Positions 15,436-25,620 of a DNA stretch of 36,817 bases are shown here, in pieces. The notes beneath the pieces were generated by a model. That model made no database searches. It was not told where the DNA came from and saw nothing but the letters and a program-made list of their open reading frames with translations. Within the stretch, counting starts at the first letter, position 1; each line of letters opens with the position of its first letter. The translations under genes were made by a program, and so were the position numbers. Source of the DNA: Clostridia bacterium (GTDB lineage Bacteria > Bacillota > Clostridia > Christensenellales > Aristaeellaceae); assembly GCA_017522345.1 (NCBI GenBank), contig JAFWZN010000068.1, positions 1 through 36,817 on the forward strand, written 5' to 3'.

Positions 15436-16041
15436 ATGACCGCAAACTGGAAAGATATTCTGGCAAACAATCTCGCCCGTCTTCGCCGCGAGAACGGCTT
15501 TACGCAGGCGGAGCTCGGCGAAAAACTGAATTACTCCGACAAATCCGTCTCCAAATGGGAACGAGGCGAAGGCGTTCCTGACCTTCAGGTGATGATTGCG
15601 CTTTCAGATCTCTACGGCGTTTCCATTGATGAAATGACGGGCAGAAAACAGACGGCCTCAACCGCCCCCGTACGCGCCAAGGCGGCGGATCGAACGTTTT
15701 TGATGATCGTTACGCAAAGCGTTATCGGTCTTCTGTCTATCGTGCTTTTCAGTGCGTTTTTGCTTTTTGCAAAAGAAATGCCGAAAAAATGGCTGGTTTT
15801 TATTTACGCGCTCCCCGTCGCCTGTCTGTGTACGGGCGTGTATTTTACGGCATGGAAGCTGTATGCATGGGCATACGGCGCATTCAGCAGCGTTATGTGG
15901 CTTTCCTGCGTCGCTGCGCAGCTTACGCTTGGCGCGCACTTAGCCCCGATGATCTACATCTTGGGCGCGATTTTACAGCTGATTTCAGTGATTGTCATCG
16001 GCATTCTGCTTATGACCAGAAAGAAAAAACGCGAGGGTTGA
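15436..16041 (+). CDS. XRE-family regulator with membrane domain
   Basis: This 201-residue protein joins a Cro/C1-type helix-turn-helix (about 8-65; FTQAELGEKLNYSDKSVSKWERG) to a C-terminal domain of four predicted transmembrane helices (about 90-195) and a lysine-rich tail. Such membrane-tethered XRE proteins are common in Clostridia; their signals are mostly unknown. AAGGAAG lies upstream of the ATG. The Nudix gene starts 6 bases after its stop, so the two are probably cotranscribed. Confidence 0.85.
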   Translation: MTANWKDILANNLARLRRENGFTQAELGEKLNYSDKSVSKWERGEGVPDLQVMIALSDLYGVSIDEMTGRKQTASTAPVRAKAADRTFLMIVTQSVIGLLSIVLFSAFLLFAKEMPKKWLVFIYALPVACLCTGVYFTAWKLYAWAYGAFSSVMWLSCVAAQLTLGAHLAPMIYILGAILQLISVIVIGILLMTRKKKREG

Positions 16042-16047
16042 TGCTCC

Positions 16048-16545
16048 GTGGAAATCTGGGACGGTTATTTTGAGGACGGAACGCAAGCGGGCATTGACCT
16101 TGTCAGGGGCGAAAAAATTCCGCAGGGACTTTACCACCTCGTGTGCGAAATTCTTGTCCGCCATGTTGACGGCGATTATCTTCTCATGCAGAGGGATTTT
16201 AAAAAAGACAATTATCCCGGTTTTTTCGAAGCGACGGCCGGCGGGTCAGCCCTGAAGGGCGAAGACAGGGATGCCTGCGCGAAACGAGAGCTTAAGGAAG
16301 AAACGGGAATTACGCCAGAGGCCCTTTCCGAAATCGGACGGTTTGTATCAAAGGATACGATTTATCATACGTATCTCGCCTTATCCAGCTTGAATAAAAG
16401 CAGTGTGCGCCTTCAAAAAGGCGAAACGGTATCCTATAAATGGGTGTCGGAAGCGCAGTTTATTGAATTTGTCCAATCAGGCAACATGATTCCCGAGCAA
16501 AAGGACAGATACCGGATGTATTTTTCGAAAATGCGCTATTTATAG
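16048..16545 (+). CDS. Nudix hydrolase
   Basis: The 165-residue protein carries a complete Nudix box, G66-x5-E72-x7-R80-E81-L82-x-E84-E85-x-G87-I88, which binds magnesium and hydrolyses nucleoside diphosphates linked to another moiety. The N terminus MEIWDGYFEDG is typical of a clostridial group with unknown preferred substrate. Translation starts at GTG, with GAGGG 10 bases upstream inside the end of the XRE gene. Confidence 0.9.
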   Translation: MEIWDGYFEDGTQAGIDLVRGEKIPQGLYHLVCEILVRHVDGDYLLMQRDFKKDNYPGFFEATAGGSALKGEDRDACAKRELKEETGITPEALSEIGRFVSKDTIYHTYLALSSLNKSSVRLQKGETVSYKWVSEAQFIEFVQSGNMIPEQKDRYRMYFSKMRYL

Positions 16546-16547
16546 TC

Positions 16548-16583
16548 AAAAAAATTCTCCATCGGATGATGGAGAATTTTTTT
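16548..16583. terminator. Bidirectional intrinsic terminator
   Basis: Arms of 16 bases (16548-16563 and 16568-16583) with loop GGAT carry A and T runs, ending both the XRE-Nudix unit and the long recJ operon. Confidence 0.92.
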
Positions 16584-16585
16584 GC

Positions 16586-17101
16586 TTACAGCTTGTTGAA
16601 AGGGAAGGTCTGACCGAAGTCTTCTACGGTAACTTTCTTCATCTTCTGTTCCTTCTTGGGGCGATCCTGCATGCCGGTTTCGGTGGTCGCGATTTCGTCA
16701 ACCGTTTCCATGCCGGAGATGACGCGTCCGAAGGCCGCGTAGCCGCCGTCCAGATGCGGGGCGTTTGCGTGCATCACGAAGAACTGGCTGCCGGCGGAAT
16801 TGGGCATCATGCTTCTGGCCATGGACAGAACGCCGCGCTCGTGGCGGATGTTGTTCACAAAGCCGTTCTGACGGAACTCGCCCTTGATGCGCCAGCCGGG
16901 GCCGCCCATGCCGGTTCCGGTGGGGTCGCCGCCCTGAATCATGAAGCCTTCAATCACGCGGTGGAAAATGAGGCCGTCATAGAAGCCGCTTTTTACGAGG
17001 GAGACGAAGTTTCCGACGGTTTCGGGCGCGAGCTCGGGATAAAGCTCGGCTTTAAAGGTCTTGCCGTTTTCCATTTCAAAGGTTACGATGGGGTTCTGCA
17101 T
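16586..17101 (-). CDS. Cytoplasmic cyclophilin (peptidyl-prolyl isomerase)
   Basis: This 171-residue protein is a cyclophilin, which speeds cis-trans isomerisation of X-Pro bonds. Catalytic residues are intact: F46-H47-R48-V49 and Q56 in FMIQGG, with SAGSQFFVMH further on. There is no signal peptide, so it should be cytoplasmic. The ATG at 17101 was preferred to the one 9 bases earlier because GGAGG lies 9 bases before it and directly abuts the other. It is the last of three adjacent cyclophilin genes and ends the long operon. Confidence 0.92.
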   Translation of the reverse strand: MQNPIVTFEMENGKTFKAELYPELAPETVGNFVSLVKSGFYDGLIFHRVIEGFMIQGGDPTGTGMGGPGWRIKGEFRQNGFVNNIRHERGVLSMARSMMPNSAGSQFFVMHANAPHLDGGYAAFGRVISGMETVDEIATTETGMQDRPKKEQKMKKVTVEDFGQTFPFNKL

Positions 17102-17106
17102 AGAAA

Positions 17107-17799
17107 TCATCCTCCGATTTTATTCACATTATATTGGATTCCCTTGGTATCCACGCGGATCTCCTCGATCACCTGATCGATAAGAGGCTTGTCGTTGTAG
17201 CCGGTCTGAACGGAAGCAATCATATCAACCGTTTCCATGCCGGAAACGACCTCGCCGAAGGCCGCATAGCTGCCGTTTAAATGAGTCGCTGCCGCATGCG
17301 TGATGAAAAATTGGCTTCCGGCAGAGTCCGGTTTGTCGGAACGCGCCATGGAAATCACGCCGCGGGTATGGGAAAGGTTATTGGTTACGCCATTTTGGGC
17401 AAACTCGCCCTTGATGGAGTAACCGGGGTTCCCCGATCCGTTTCCATCCGGACAGCCGCCCTGAATCACAAAACCGGATTTCACCCGGTGGAAGGTGAGG
17501 CCGTCATAGAAGCCGGAATTGGCGAGAGAAACAAAGTTTGAAACGGTGTTCGGCGCTGCGTCCGGATAGAGCTCAACGACGATGGGCGTTTCCGCATCCT
17601 TGATCTTTATGGTTGCAACGGGGTTCGTGTCCTTTTTGAATACGGCGCTGTCTACTGCTTCAAACGGGACGGGCTGAACGGTTTTGTTTGTGTTTATCAA
17701 GGCATTGTATAATGTTATCCCAAGGATTGCGACGACAAGTGCGGAAATAACGATAAGAGACGTGCGGCTGCGTTTGAAAGAAGAACGTTTTTTACTCAT
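17107..17799 (-). CDS. Membrane-anchored extracellular cyclophilin
   Basis: The 230-residue protein has a basic N terminus, one transmembrane helix (about 14-34) and a cyclophilin domain from about residue 60, presumably outside the cell. The catalytic set is intact, with FHR at 103-105 and Q113, and SAGSQFFITH follows. It probably helps fold exported proteins. Its start overlaps the stop of the preceding cyclophilin gene by 4 bases (ATGA), with AGGAGG upstream. Confidence 0.9.
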   Translation of the reverse strand: MSKKRSSFKRSRTSLIVISALVVAILGITLYNALINTNKTVQPVPFEAVDSAVFKKDTNPVATIKIKDAETPIVVELYPDAAPNTVSNFVSLANSGFYDGLTFHRVKSGFVIQGGCPDGNGSGNPGYSIKGEFAQNGVTNNLSHTRGVISMARSDKPDSAGSQFFITHAAATHLNGSYAAFGEVVSGMETVDMIASVQTGYNDKPLIDQVIEEIRVDTKGIQYNVNKIGG

Positions 17800-18461
17800 T
17801 GGGCAGTTACCTCCTGTGTGGGCGCTGAAGCGGGCTCCTCGCCAAATTTGATAAGATCATAGGTATATCCCTTGGTGTCTACGCGGATGGACTCGATGGT
17901 CTGCCTCAGAAGCGGACGATACTCTTTGTCCAGCGTGGTTGAACAAATGGCGTCCAGCGTCTGAAAGCTTTTACCATCGTTTTTTTCGATCCAGCCAAAG
18001 GCTGCGTATTCGCCGTCGTACTCAAGCCGCGTAGAATGCATGATGAAAAACTGACATCCGGCGGAATTGTAGTCGTCCGTCAGACGGCACATGGAAATTA
18101 CGCCGCGCTCATGGGAAAGATGGTTAAACTCGAACCCGTTCTTTGTAAACTCGCCCGCAATGGAATAGCCGGGCTCTCCTGTTCCGTCGCCGACCGGATC
18201 GCCGCATTTTATAAAGTAGGTAGGATAGACATAGTCGATCTTCATGCCATCATAAAACCCGGAATTTGCCAAATTGATAAAATTTGAAACGGTGTTCGGC
18301 GCGCTTGCAGGATCGAGGGTAAAGGTCATGGTTTCGCCCGACAGCATCGTTATCACGCAGGTGGGCTTTGGGATATCGATATAGGGGCTGACCGCCGCCT
18401 CCTTTTGGCAGCCGGTAAGCGCAAGAAGGAAAACGATTAGAAACAATAGGCGTTTTTTCAT
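17796..18461 (-). CDS. Cyclophilin-like lipoprotein, catalytic residues lost
   Basis: The 221-residue protein has a lipoprotein signal with lipobox LTGC (C18) and a cyclophilin domain. The conserved frame is clear (NSGFYDG, GEPGYSIAGEF, SHERGVISM, SAGCQFFIMH, EYAAFG), but the F-H-R-V segment reads I75-D76-Y77-V78 and the active-site glutamine is K85. It should be inactive or very weak as an isomerase and may act as a binding or chaperone protein on the outer face of the membrane. It follows hemZ with a 4-base overlap. Confidence 0.88.
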   Translation of the reverse strand: MKKRLLFLIVFLLALTGCQKEAAVSPYIDIPKPTCVITMLSGETMTFTLDPASAPNTVSNFINLANSGFYDGMKIDYVYPTYFIKCGDPVGDGTGEPGYSIAGEFTKNGFEFNHLSHERGVISMCRLTDDYNSAGCQFFIMHSTRLEYDGEYAAFGWIEKNDGKSFQTLDAICSTTLDKEYRPLLRQTIESIRVDTKGYTYDLIKFGEEPASAPTQEVTAQ

Positions 18462-19936
18462 GATCTTTCGTCCTCCATTATCAGAATTCTCTTGCGCTCG
18501 GTCATTTCATGTACGCGGGCAATGTACTCTTCGATATTTTTGACATTGGGCGCGCGCTCAATTCGCCTTTCGCGCGGAAAAATCCATTTGGAAATCGCGC
18601 CTGCGCCCAGCGCCAGCACGCGCGCGGTCTCTTCCATGTTGCCGATGTTGTAAAGGCAAGCCTTGCCGGGTTTCGCATAGCCTACGTTTTCAAGGTTTCC
18701 GGCCATGTATTTCTGCCTGTACAGATAATACGGGCGCCAGCCGAGCGCAGAAAGCGTTTTACGCGCATAACGGATCATATCATCCGCCATCTCGCAATCC
18801 GCCTGATTGTGGCTGGTTCCCTGAACGGTAAGCTGCTCGTGGAGCTTGCTGGAGCGCTTGATGGCGAGGGAATGAACGGTGACGGATTCGGGGTTCAAGT
18901 CCGTGACGATGGAAAGCGTGCGTTCAAAATCCTTAAAATCTTCGCCCGGAAGCGCTGCAATCAGGTCCATATTGATGTGGTCAAATCCGATTTCGCGCGC
19001 AAGATGAAATGCGCGAAGCGTTTCTTCCGACGTGTGACGCCGTCCGATGATTTTCAGCGTTTCATCCTTAAACGTCTGGGGATTGACGGAAATGCGATCA
19101 ACGTGATTGTTTCGGATCACAAGCAGCTTATCCTTGTCGATTGTGTCGGGTCTGCCCGCCTCGACCGTCCATTCGACGGCGTCCGGGAAATGATGCATGG
19201 CTTCCTTAAGAATTCGGTCGAGCTGATCCGCCGATAAAGACGTGGGCGTTCCGCCGCCCATATAGCCTGCGCGAAGCCTGAGATTCATTTTCTTCATAAA
19301 CGCGCTCGTCTCGCGGATTTCCTGAATCAGCGCGTCCACATACGGCTCGGTAAGCTTTCCGTTTCCGATTTCGCCGGACGCAAACGAACAATACGCGCAC
19401 CTTGTAACGCAGAAGGGAATGCCGATATACAGATCAAACGTGTCCTTGGGAGGCTCGATAATCCCCTTTTGCATGGTGACGATTTCTTTTAAAAGGCTCG
19501 CCTTTTCATCGGATACGAAGAATTCCTGCTTGACCCAGTTTTCCGCCTCTTCAAGCGTCATGCCGCGCGACATACCCTCGTAAATGAGGCGCGTGGGGCG
19601 AATGCCTGTAAGCGAACCCCACGGCGGCATGCGGTCAAGAGCCTGAGACATCAGGAGAAAAAGCGCAGTTTTCGCGGCGCGTTTCAGCGTGCGCTTTTCT
19701 TCAAGACCTCCAGATACTTTTTTTACGCAGTGGCTGCGGGAGAAATTGCCGTCCAATACGGCGTTTTCCGTCCACATGCCGTTTTCTTCCGTATGAATAT
19801 GCGCAATCTCCACCGCACCGGCATCCGGCGCGATCGGAATATCGCCCAAAAACAAGCGAATAACCTCTGAAAGCTCCGGATAGAGCCAATCAAGATTCGT
19901 CGTCAGGCGAACGGACGTAACAGCGTGATCCATCAT
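18458..19936 (-). CDS. hemZ: HemZ, coproporphyrinogen dehydrogenase-like radical SAM protein
   Basis: The 492-residue protein has the HemZ layout: an N-terminal domain ending in PPWGSLTGIRPTR (about 104-116), then a radical SAM core with C176-x3-C180-x2-C183 (CVTRCAYCSF), MGGGTPTSL and INMDLIAALPGE. HemZ is related to HemN, the oxygen-independent coproporphyrinogen III oxidase, but its own role in heme synthesis is not firmly shown. No other heme gene is nearby. Its ATG overlaps the metallo-hydrolase stop by 4 bases. Confidence 0.93.
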   Translation of the reverse strand: MMDHAVTSVRLTTNLDWLYPELSEVIRLFLGDIPIAPDAGAVEIAHIHTEENGMWTENAVLDGNFSRSHCVKKVSGGLEEKRTLKRAAKTALFLLMSQALDRMPPWGSLTGIRPTRLIYEGMSRGMTLEEAENWVKQEFFVSDEKASLLKEIVTMQKGIIEPPKDTFDLYIGIPFCVTRCAYCSFASGEIGNGKLTEPYVDALIQEIRETSAFMKKMNLRLRAGYMGGGTPTSLSADQLDRILKEAMHHFPDAVEWTVEAGRPDTIDKDKLLVIRNNHVDRISVNPQTFKDETLKIIGRRHTSEETLRAFHLAREIGFDHINMDLIAALPGEDFKDFERTLSIVTDLNPESVTVHSLAIKRSSKLHEQLTVQGTSHNQADCEMADDMIRYARKTLSALGWRPYYLYRQKYMAGNLENVGYAKPGKACLYNIGNMEETARVLALGAGAISKWIFPRERRIERAPNVKNIEEYIARVHEMTERKRILIMEDERS

Positions 19937-20559
19937 CTGTAGAAACCCTTTCGAATGTCGCCTATCGGCGCGCCAGCGCCGTGGCCGGGAAAAATTTGTG
20001 TTTCGGGCGGAAGCTCGAAAAGCGTTTTGAGCGATTGAAACAAATCCATCCAGCTGCCGCCAATAAAATCAGTGCGACCGAAGCCGTTTGAAAACAGCGT
20101 GTCGCCCGAAAGAAGCGCATTTGAATCCTTCAAATACAAGCATACGCCGCCGGGCGTGTGACCGGGCGTCGGGATTACGGTAAAACGGATGCCTGCGGCT
20201 TCAAATTCGCCCTGCGCGATATAGCCGTCGGGCGCAATGGGTATAAACTTATCAGCGTCCGCATCGGGACAAAGGTTATATTTTCTATCGGATAAATAAA
20301 CCGCGTCCTTTTCGTGGATGAAAACCCTCGCGCCGAACGCTTCCTTCAGATGCGCAGCGCCCAGCATGTGGTCGAAATGACCGTGGGTTAAAAGTATGCA
20401 TTCGGGCGTAAGGGAAACGGACGAAAGCGTGCGCTTAATGAGAGAAACGTCGTCGCCTGGATCGACCAAAACGGCCTTATCGCTTGCGTCAAGGTTCAGA
20501 ATATAGCAGTTTGCCTGAAGCTCGCCTACAGGAAGAACGCGGATGTTTATATTGGACAT
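19933..20559 (-). CDS. Metallo-beta-lactamase-fold hydrolase (glyoxalase II-like)
   Basis: This 208-residue protein has the metal motif H59-x-H61-x-D63-H64 (THGHFDH), a second histidine in TPGHTPG, LSGDTLF and the C-terminal FPGHG. It belongs to the glyoxalase II/YcbL-like group, which hydrolyses thioesters such as S-lactoylglutathione or related substrates; the true substrate is unknown. It sits between dtd and hemZ, an arrangement common in Clostridia. AGGAGA lies upstream. Confidence 0.9.
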   Translation of the reverse strand: MSNINIRVLPVGELQANCYILNLDASDKAVLVDPGDDVSLIKRTLSSVSLTPECILLTHGHFDHMLGAAHLKEAFGARVFIHEKDAVYLSDRKYNLCPDADADKFIPIAPDGYIAQGEFEAAGIRFTVIPTPGHTPGGVCLYLKDSNALLSGDTLFSNGFGRTDFIGGSWMDLFQSLKTLFELPPETQIFPGHGAGAPIGDIRKGFYR

Positions 20560-21009
20560 TTAAAACTCTCTCCTGCTGTCAAGAAGAATGGTCACAGGGC
20601 CGTCGTTTACGAGCGAGACCTCCATATGAGTGCGGAACCGGCCCGTTTCGACGGGAATTCCGCTTTCCAGAATCATCGCTTTTAGTTTTTCAAATAAAGG
20701 CTCTGCAATTTCGGGGCGTGCAGCGGTGGAGAATGACGGGCGATTGCCCTTTCTTGCGTCTCCCGCGAGCGTGAACTGGCTGACGAGCAGCACGCTTCCG
20801 CCCACATCCTTCAGGGACAAATTCATTTTATCCTCCGCGTCCTCAAAGACGCGAAGGCCGGCGATTTTCTTTGCGATATACTGACAATCCGCCTCTGCGT
20901 CTCCGTCCATAACGCCGATCAAACACATAAAACCCTGCTTGATCTCGCCGACAGATTCATTATTGACTTTTACAGAGGACGAAGTAACTCTTTGAATGAC
21001 TGCGCGCAT
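20560..21009 (-). CDS. dtd: D-aminoacyl-tRNA deacylase
   Basis: The 149-residue protein, the exact usual length, removes D-amino acids wrongly attached to tRNA. It shows the start MRAVIQRV, the catalytic-site motif SQFTLAGDA followed by KGNRPSF, and the cross-subunit NDGPVT motif. A longer frame extends 29 codons upstream into relA, but family alignment and AAGGAAG about 9 bases before the ATG at 21009 settle the start. It follows relA by 19 bases. Confidence 0.95.
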   Translation of the reverse strand: MRAVIQRVTSSSVKVNNESVGEIKQGFMCLIGVMDGDAEADCQYIAKKIAGLRVFEDAEDKMNLSLKDVGGSVLLVSQFTLAGDARKGNRPSFSTAARPEIAEPLFEKLKAMILESGIPVETGRFRTHMEVSLVNDGPVTILLDSRREF

Positions 21010-21028
21010 AGGGTATTTCTTCCTTCCA

Positions 21029-23224
21029 TCAGGTGCTAACGCGGAATACTTCAATGATATCGTTGCGTTTTCTGAGCTGCTTGATGATTTTTTCAAGCTG
21101 AGTGGTATTTTTAATGGAGAGCGTGAGCGTAATCTGGCTCGTTCCGTTTTTCATGGTTCTGGCGGAAATAGCCACAATCGGAACCTCAAGCGTTGCAAAC
21201 AGGCTTGAAAGGTCGGCCAGCAATCCCGCTTTATCGTAGGAAATCACCTGAATGTCTGCGTCGTACGCTTCAGAGCCGCTTGACGCCCACTCAACGCGGA
21301 TCATGCGCTCGGGCTCAACGCCCTCCTCCTGCATGTTCAGACAGTCCGCTCTGTGAACAGAAACGCCGCGCCCGCGGGTAATATAACCGATGATGCTGTC
21401 GCCCGGAAGGGGGTTGCAGCAGTGGGCAAAGCGGATGAGCATGCCCGCATCGCCCTCGACCATAACGCCCTGATTGGTGGAAACCGGCGCCTTTTCGCGG
21501 GGCGTTTCTGTGATTTCGGGAATCTTCGGCGCTTCGACCTTTTGCTTTTTGCGATTTTCGTCAATCAGACGGTTCAAAATCTGCGCTGCGGACAATCCGC
21601 CAAAGCCCACGGTGACGTACAAATCGTCCTGATTGGACAGGGAATATCGCTTATAAAGCACGTCCAGATATTCCTGCTTGCACAAATCGGAGAATGTATA
21701 ACCAAGCCGCTTGGCCTCTTTTTCCAGCATTTCTCTTCCGCGCACCATGTTTTCGTCCTTCGATGCGTTTTTGAGGAAGGAACGGATTTTGGTTTTGGCT
21801 TCGTTGGTCACGACGATGTTCAGCCAGTCCAGAGACGGACCGTGGGAATTGGGGTTGGTCATGATCTCAACGAAGTCGCCGGTTTGAAGGGGCGTAGGCA
21901 GAGGCACGATTTTTTTGTTGATCTTCGCGCCCACGCAATGATGGCCGACAGCGGAGTGAATGCGATAGGCAAAATCGAGAGGCGTCGCGCCTATGGGTAG
22001 GGTCACGATATCGCCTCTGGGCGTAAACACCATAACCTCTTCCGAAAACAGCGCCTGCTTCATTTGGTTGGAGAAGGTTTCGGAGGACGTAGGGTCGCCC
22101 TGCCATTCCAAAATGGAGCGCACCCAGCTTAGTTTTTCATCCAGACTCGTGTGCGCGTGGCCTTCCTTGTATCTCCAATGCGCGGCGATGCCGTATTCGG
22201 CGGTGCGATGCATCTCGCGGGTGCGAATCTGCACTTCAAACGGCCTTCCATCGCGTCCTACGACGGTGGTGTGCAAAGACTGGTACATATTGTGCTTGGG
22301 CATGGAGATATAGTCCTTGAACCTGCCGGGAATCAAGGGCCAGTTGTTGTGCACAAGGCCCAACACGCTGTAGCACTCATTGGAAGACGAATCCACGATA
22401 ACGCGAACCGCAATCAGGTCTGTAATCTGCTCGAACGTCTTCCCCTGATTTTTCATCTTTTTGTAGATGGAATAAATGTGCTTGGGACGACCGTCGATTT
22501 CACATTTGATTTTGTTTTCGTCCATGAGCGATCTGAGGCTTGAAACGATGTCTTCAATCCATCCCTCGCGATCGGACCTTTTCATGCCGATTTTATCGAC
22601 GATCTGATAATATCCTTCGGGATCAATATAGCGAAGCGCGAGGTCCTCCAGCTCCCACTTGACCGCATACACGCCCAGCCTGTGCGCAAGGGGCGCGTAG
22701 ATATCCAGCGTTTCCTGCGCGATGGGCTTCTGACGGGCGGGTTTCTGGGTTTTCAGCGTTCGCATGTTGTGCAGGCGATCGGCAAGCTTAATCAAAACCA
22801 CGCGGATGTCCTTTGCCATATATATGAACATCTTGCGGATGGATTCCATCTGCTGCTGTTCCTTGGAGAAAAAGTCGATGCGATCCAGCTTTGTAACGCC
22901 GTCCACCAGCTGAGCGATGTCCGCGCCGAACATTTTTTCCATGCCCTCGCTGGTTACGTCCTTTACATCCTCCACGCAGTCGTGGAGAAGGCCTGCTGCG
23001 ACGGTGTCCGAATCCTGCATAAGCGTCGCAAGAATATAGGCAACCTCGCACGGATGGGAGAAATACGGCTCTCCCGAAAGCCGTTTCTGCTCTTTGTGCG
23101 CGTCCTCGGCGAACCGGTACGCGCGCTCGACAACGCTTACGTCGCCCTCCGGATGGTACTTTTTTACCTGAGTCAAAATCTCCTCAAGCGTCCTGTAGCC
23201 CAAAGCGTATGCGTTTTCACTCAT
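21029..23224 (-). CDS. relA: Bifunctional (p)ppGpp synthetase/hydrolase
   Basis: The 731-residue protein makes and degrades the stringent-response alarmone (p)ppGpp. In order it has an HD hydrolase domain ([14 protein letters not shown]), a synthetase domain ([24 protein letters not shown]), a TGS domain ([12 protein letters not shown]), a helical and zinc-finger region ([14 protein letters not shown]) and a C-terminal ACT domain. The start at 23224 is preceded by GGAGG at 8 bases; the longest frame begins at an upstream TTG. It overlaps the end of recJ by 8 bases. The apt gene often found between these two is missing. Confidence 0.96.
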   Translation of the reverse strand: MSENAYALGYRTLEEILTQVKKYHPEGDVSVVERAYRFAEDAHKEQKRLSGEPYFSHPCEVAYILATLMQDSDTVAAGLLHDCVEDVKDVTSEGMEKMFGADIAQLVDGVTKLDRIDFFSKEQQQMESIRKMFIYMAKDIRVVLIKLADRLHNMRTLKTQKPARQKPIAQETLDIYAPLAHRLGVYAVKWELEDLALRYIDPEGYYQIVDKIGMKRSDREGWIEDIVSSLRSLMDENKIKCEIDGRPKHIYSIYKKMKNQGKTFEQITDLIAVRVIVDSSSNECYSVLGLVHNNWPLIPGRFKDYISMPKHNMYQSLHTTVVGRDGRPFEVQIRTREMHRTAEYGIAAHWRYKEGHAHTSLDEKLSWVRSILEWQGDPTSSETFSNQMKQALFSEEVMVFTPRGDIVTLPIGATPLDFAYRIHSAVGHHCVGAKINKKIVPLPTPLQTGDFVEIMTNPNSHGPSLDWLNIVVTNEAKTKIRSFLKNASKDENMVRGREMLEKEAKRLGYTFSDLCKQEYLDVLYKRYSLSNQDDLYVTVGFGGLSAAQILNRLIDENRKKQKVEAPKIPEITETPREKAPVSTNQGVMVEGDAGMLIRFAHCCNPLPGDSIIGYITRGRGVSVHRADCLNMQEEGVEPERMIRVEWASSGSEAYDADIQVISYDKAGLLADLSSLFATLEVPIVAISARTMKNGTSQITLTLSIKNTTQLEKIIKQLRKRNDIIEVFRVST

Positions 23225-25589
23225 CCCGTCCGCCTCCTTCCGTTGCACTTTTTAGGTATGAAGTGATTTTTTGATATAGTTCGTTGTCCTCAGGGTTTTT
23301 CTTAACCATTTCGGGAAGATCAATCAGCGCCTGATTTCCGTTTTTGCGGATAAAAAGAAGCGACATATCCTCAAGCACGCAAAGTCCTGCCGAAACGGTG
23401 ATTTCGCTCAAATCCGTCTCCTCGGCAACGCTCTTAATGAGCGCCTGCTCCGAGGAGAAATAATAGGGACGCTTGGTAATCCTGCGCGCGCCGGCATAAA
23501 TGCTTCTTAATCGTTCAAGCGTCGGCATGCGCATAAAAAGATTGCTCACAGGCATGGCGTCCAAGTGGAACGTCGCGTTAATCAGGCCGTCGGGAATGCC
23601 GGCGGAGATGACCGTTTGATAGCCGGATGGAATTTCACCCACGGGCGCAATGGCTACCGCGCGAAACGCACGCACATCCGACGGATACTCGCCGATGGTC
23701 ACGTCAAAATCGCAATCCTCGCCGGGCGCGGCAAGATACAGGGTGTTTTTCGCATCCTCAGCCGTCGCTGCGACAACCAAAACGCCTTGCGCGGCTGCAT
23801 TAAACAAATCCGAGAATGCGCCTGCGGACAACGCGCGGCTTCCTATGCAAAGGCCGCGGCTGCTATTCAACCGATCGGTTACAAACGCTTGAAACAGCGC
23901 CTCCGTCCGCGTAGAAGCCTCCTGAAAACGGGCGTTCGCGCCTGCGGGAACAATTGCACGAAGCTCAGCCTGCACAGATACGCGCCCCTGATATTCTGAA
24001 ATCGAGGGCTGAAAAAGCACGTCCGCGGTTCGTGGAAGCGAATCAGCCAATTCGCCCTTTCTGAACCAGATGCCTTCCAGAAAGCCCGAGTCGCTTTTCA
24101 GCGCAATCTTCAGATGCGCGCCGTTTGCGCCGACAGCGCGGGGCGAAACGATCTCAGCTCGCATGCGGAAAACCGGCGCCGGATTTCCGCAGCCGGTAGG
24201 CGAAAGCGCGTCAAGCGCGCTCACCGTTTCAATCGTAAGCTCGTCCGCTTCCACATCCAGATCATATTCCTGGCAGGGAATATAGGCGTCCTCCCGCGCA
24301 TTCTGAATCAGGTATATATCCAGTTCTTCCTTGAACGCTTCGATGTTCTCTTCCCTGATCGTAAGCCCCGCGGCCATTTTATGTCCGCCGAATTTGATCA
24401 GATACCGGCTCACGTGAGAAAGCGCGTCGTGTATATCAATCCCGTCAATCGAGCGGCAGGAACCGACATATACGTCGTCTTCCTTTGTAAGAACAATGCT
24501 CGGATAATGGTATTTCTCGGTCAGGCGCGAAGCCGCAAGGCCGATAACGCCGCTGTTCCAGTTTTCCCCCGCTACGACGATCACGCGGCTGTCCGTCCAA
24601 TTAAAATCGGCAAGCGCCTTTTCCGCCTCGTCAATCGCTTCCTGTTCAAGCGTTTTGCGTCTGGCGTTTTCCTCGTTGAGTTCTCCGGCCAAACGGATGC
24701 ACTCGTCCATATCGGTAGATGTAATCAGATTAAAAGCGCGCATTGCGTCGCCGATTCTGCCGCTGGCATTGAGCCTCGGGGTCAGCTGAAAAGCCACGTT
24801 CCCCGCGTTCAGGGGACGCGCAGACAGCCCCGCCGCGTCAATCAGCGCACGAATGCCGGGGCGCGGCGAGAAATTGATTTTCTTAAGGCCGATGGCGGCA
24901 ATCGCGCGGTTTTCGTCATAAAGGGGCACGATATCGGCAATCGTCGCAAGCGCGGCAAAGTCGATATATTCCATCGCCCTTTCCCTGCCGCCCAGCGCGC
25001 TTACCAAGTGAAACGCAACGCCCGCGCCGCAAAGATAAGGGAAGGGATAATCGTTTAAAAGCGGATTCACCACGGGGCAGTCGGGAAGCGCGCCCTCGGG
25101 CCTGTGGTGATCGGTCACAACGACCTTGAGCCCTTCGCGCTTTGCGCATTCAACAAGCTCAACAGCCGTAATTCCACAGTCAACCGACACAAGCAGCTGA
25201 TGCTTTTTGGCAATCTCTATAAGCGCGTTTTCGTTAAGGCCGTAGCCCTCCTGATGGCGGGAGGGAAGATACGGCTCGGCCTTTGCGCCGATGGATCTTA
25301 AGAAGCATACCAGAATCGCGCTTGCGCAAACGCCGTCCACGTCATAATCGCCGTACACGCAGATGCTTTCCCCGGCTTGAATGGACGCGTTTATCACATC
25401 CACCGCCTTTTGCATATCGGAAAGCAGGAAAGAATCTCGAATTTGTTCCTTGGTGGGATTCAGAAATGCACGGGCTTCTTCATCCGTTTTGACGCCGCGC
25501 ATTTTTAAAAGCGCGTGCATAACGGGCGAAAGATACGCCGGACGCGGCCAGTCAGTCACTGCGCAATCGCGTTTTTTGAGCCGCAGCAT
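23217..25589 (-). CDS. recJ: Single-stranded-DNA exonuclease RecJ
   Basis: The 790-residue DHH-family 5'-3' exonuclease acts in recombination and repair. Metal-binding motifs are D81-x-D83-x-D85 (YGDYDVDG), D137 (SVDCG) and D160-H161-H162. The DHHA1 domain has GGHKMAAGLTI, then an OB-fold and a long C-terminal region as in Bacillus RecJ, which has a similar length. AAGGAGGTGGGG precedes the ATG. It opens the eight-gene operon, behind a near-perfect promoter. Confidence 0.95.
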   Translation of the reverse strand: MLRLKKRDCAVTDWPRPAYLSPVMHALLKMRGVKTDEEARAFLNPTKEQIRDSFLLSDMQKAVDVINASIQAGESICVYGDYDVDGVCASAILVCFLRSIGAKAEPYLPSRHQEGYGLNENALIEIAKKHQLLVSVDCGITAVELVECAKREGLKVVVTDHHRPEGALPDCPVVNPLLNDYPFPYLCGAGVAFHLVSALGGRERAMEYIDFAALATIADIVPLYDENRAIAAIGLKKINFSPRPGIRALIDAAGLSARPLNAGNVAFQLTPRLNASGRIGDAMRAFNLITSTDMDECIRLAGELNEENARRKTLEQEAIDEAEKALADFNWTDSRVIVVAGENWNSGVIGLAASRLTEKYHYPSIVLTKEDDVYVGSCRSIDGIDIHDALSHVSRYLIKFGGHKMAAGLTIREENIEAFKEELDIYLIQNAREDAYIPCQEYDLDVEADELTIETVSALDALSPTGCGNPAPVFRMRAEIVSPRAVGANGAHLKIALKSDSGFLEGIWFRKGELADSLPRTADVLFQPSISEYQGRVSVQAELRAIVPAGANARFQEASTRTEALFQAFVTDRLNSSRGLCIGSRALSAGAFSDLFNAAAQGVLVVAATAEDAKNTLYLAAPGEDCDFDVTIGEYPSDVRAFRAVAIAPVGEIPSGYQTVISAGIPDGLINATFHLDAMPVSNLFMRMPTLERLRSIYAGARRITKRPYYFSSEQALIKSVAEETDLSEITVSAGLCVLEDMSLLFIRKNGNQALIDLPEMVKKNPEDNELYQKITSYLKSATEGGGRDE

Positions 25590-25620
25590 TCTTCCCCACC
25601 TCCTTAATCATTATCGTATT

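Noticed and set aside
24114..25058. Plus-strand open frame of 314 codons inside recJ
   Set aside because: It is antisense to RecJ, rich in Arg as expected from reversed codons, and matches no family.
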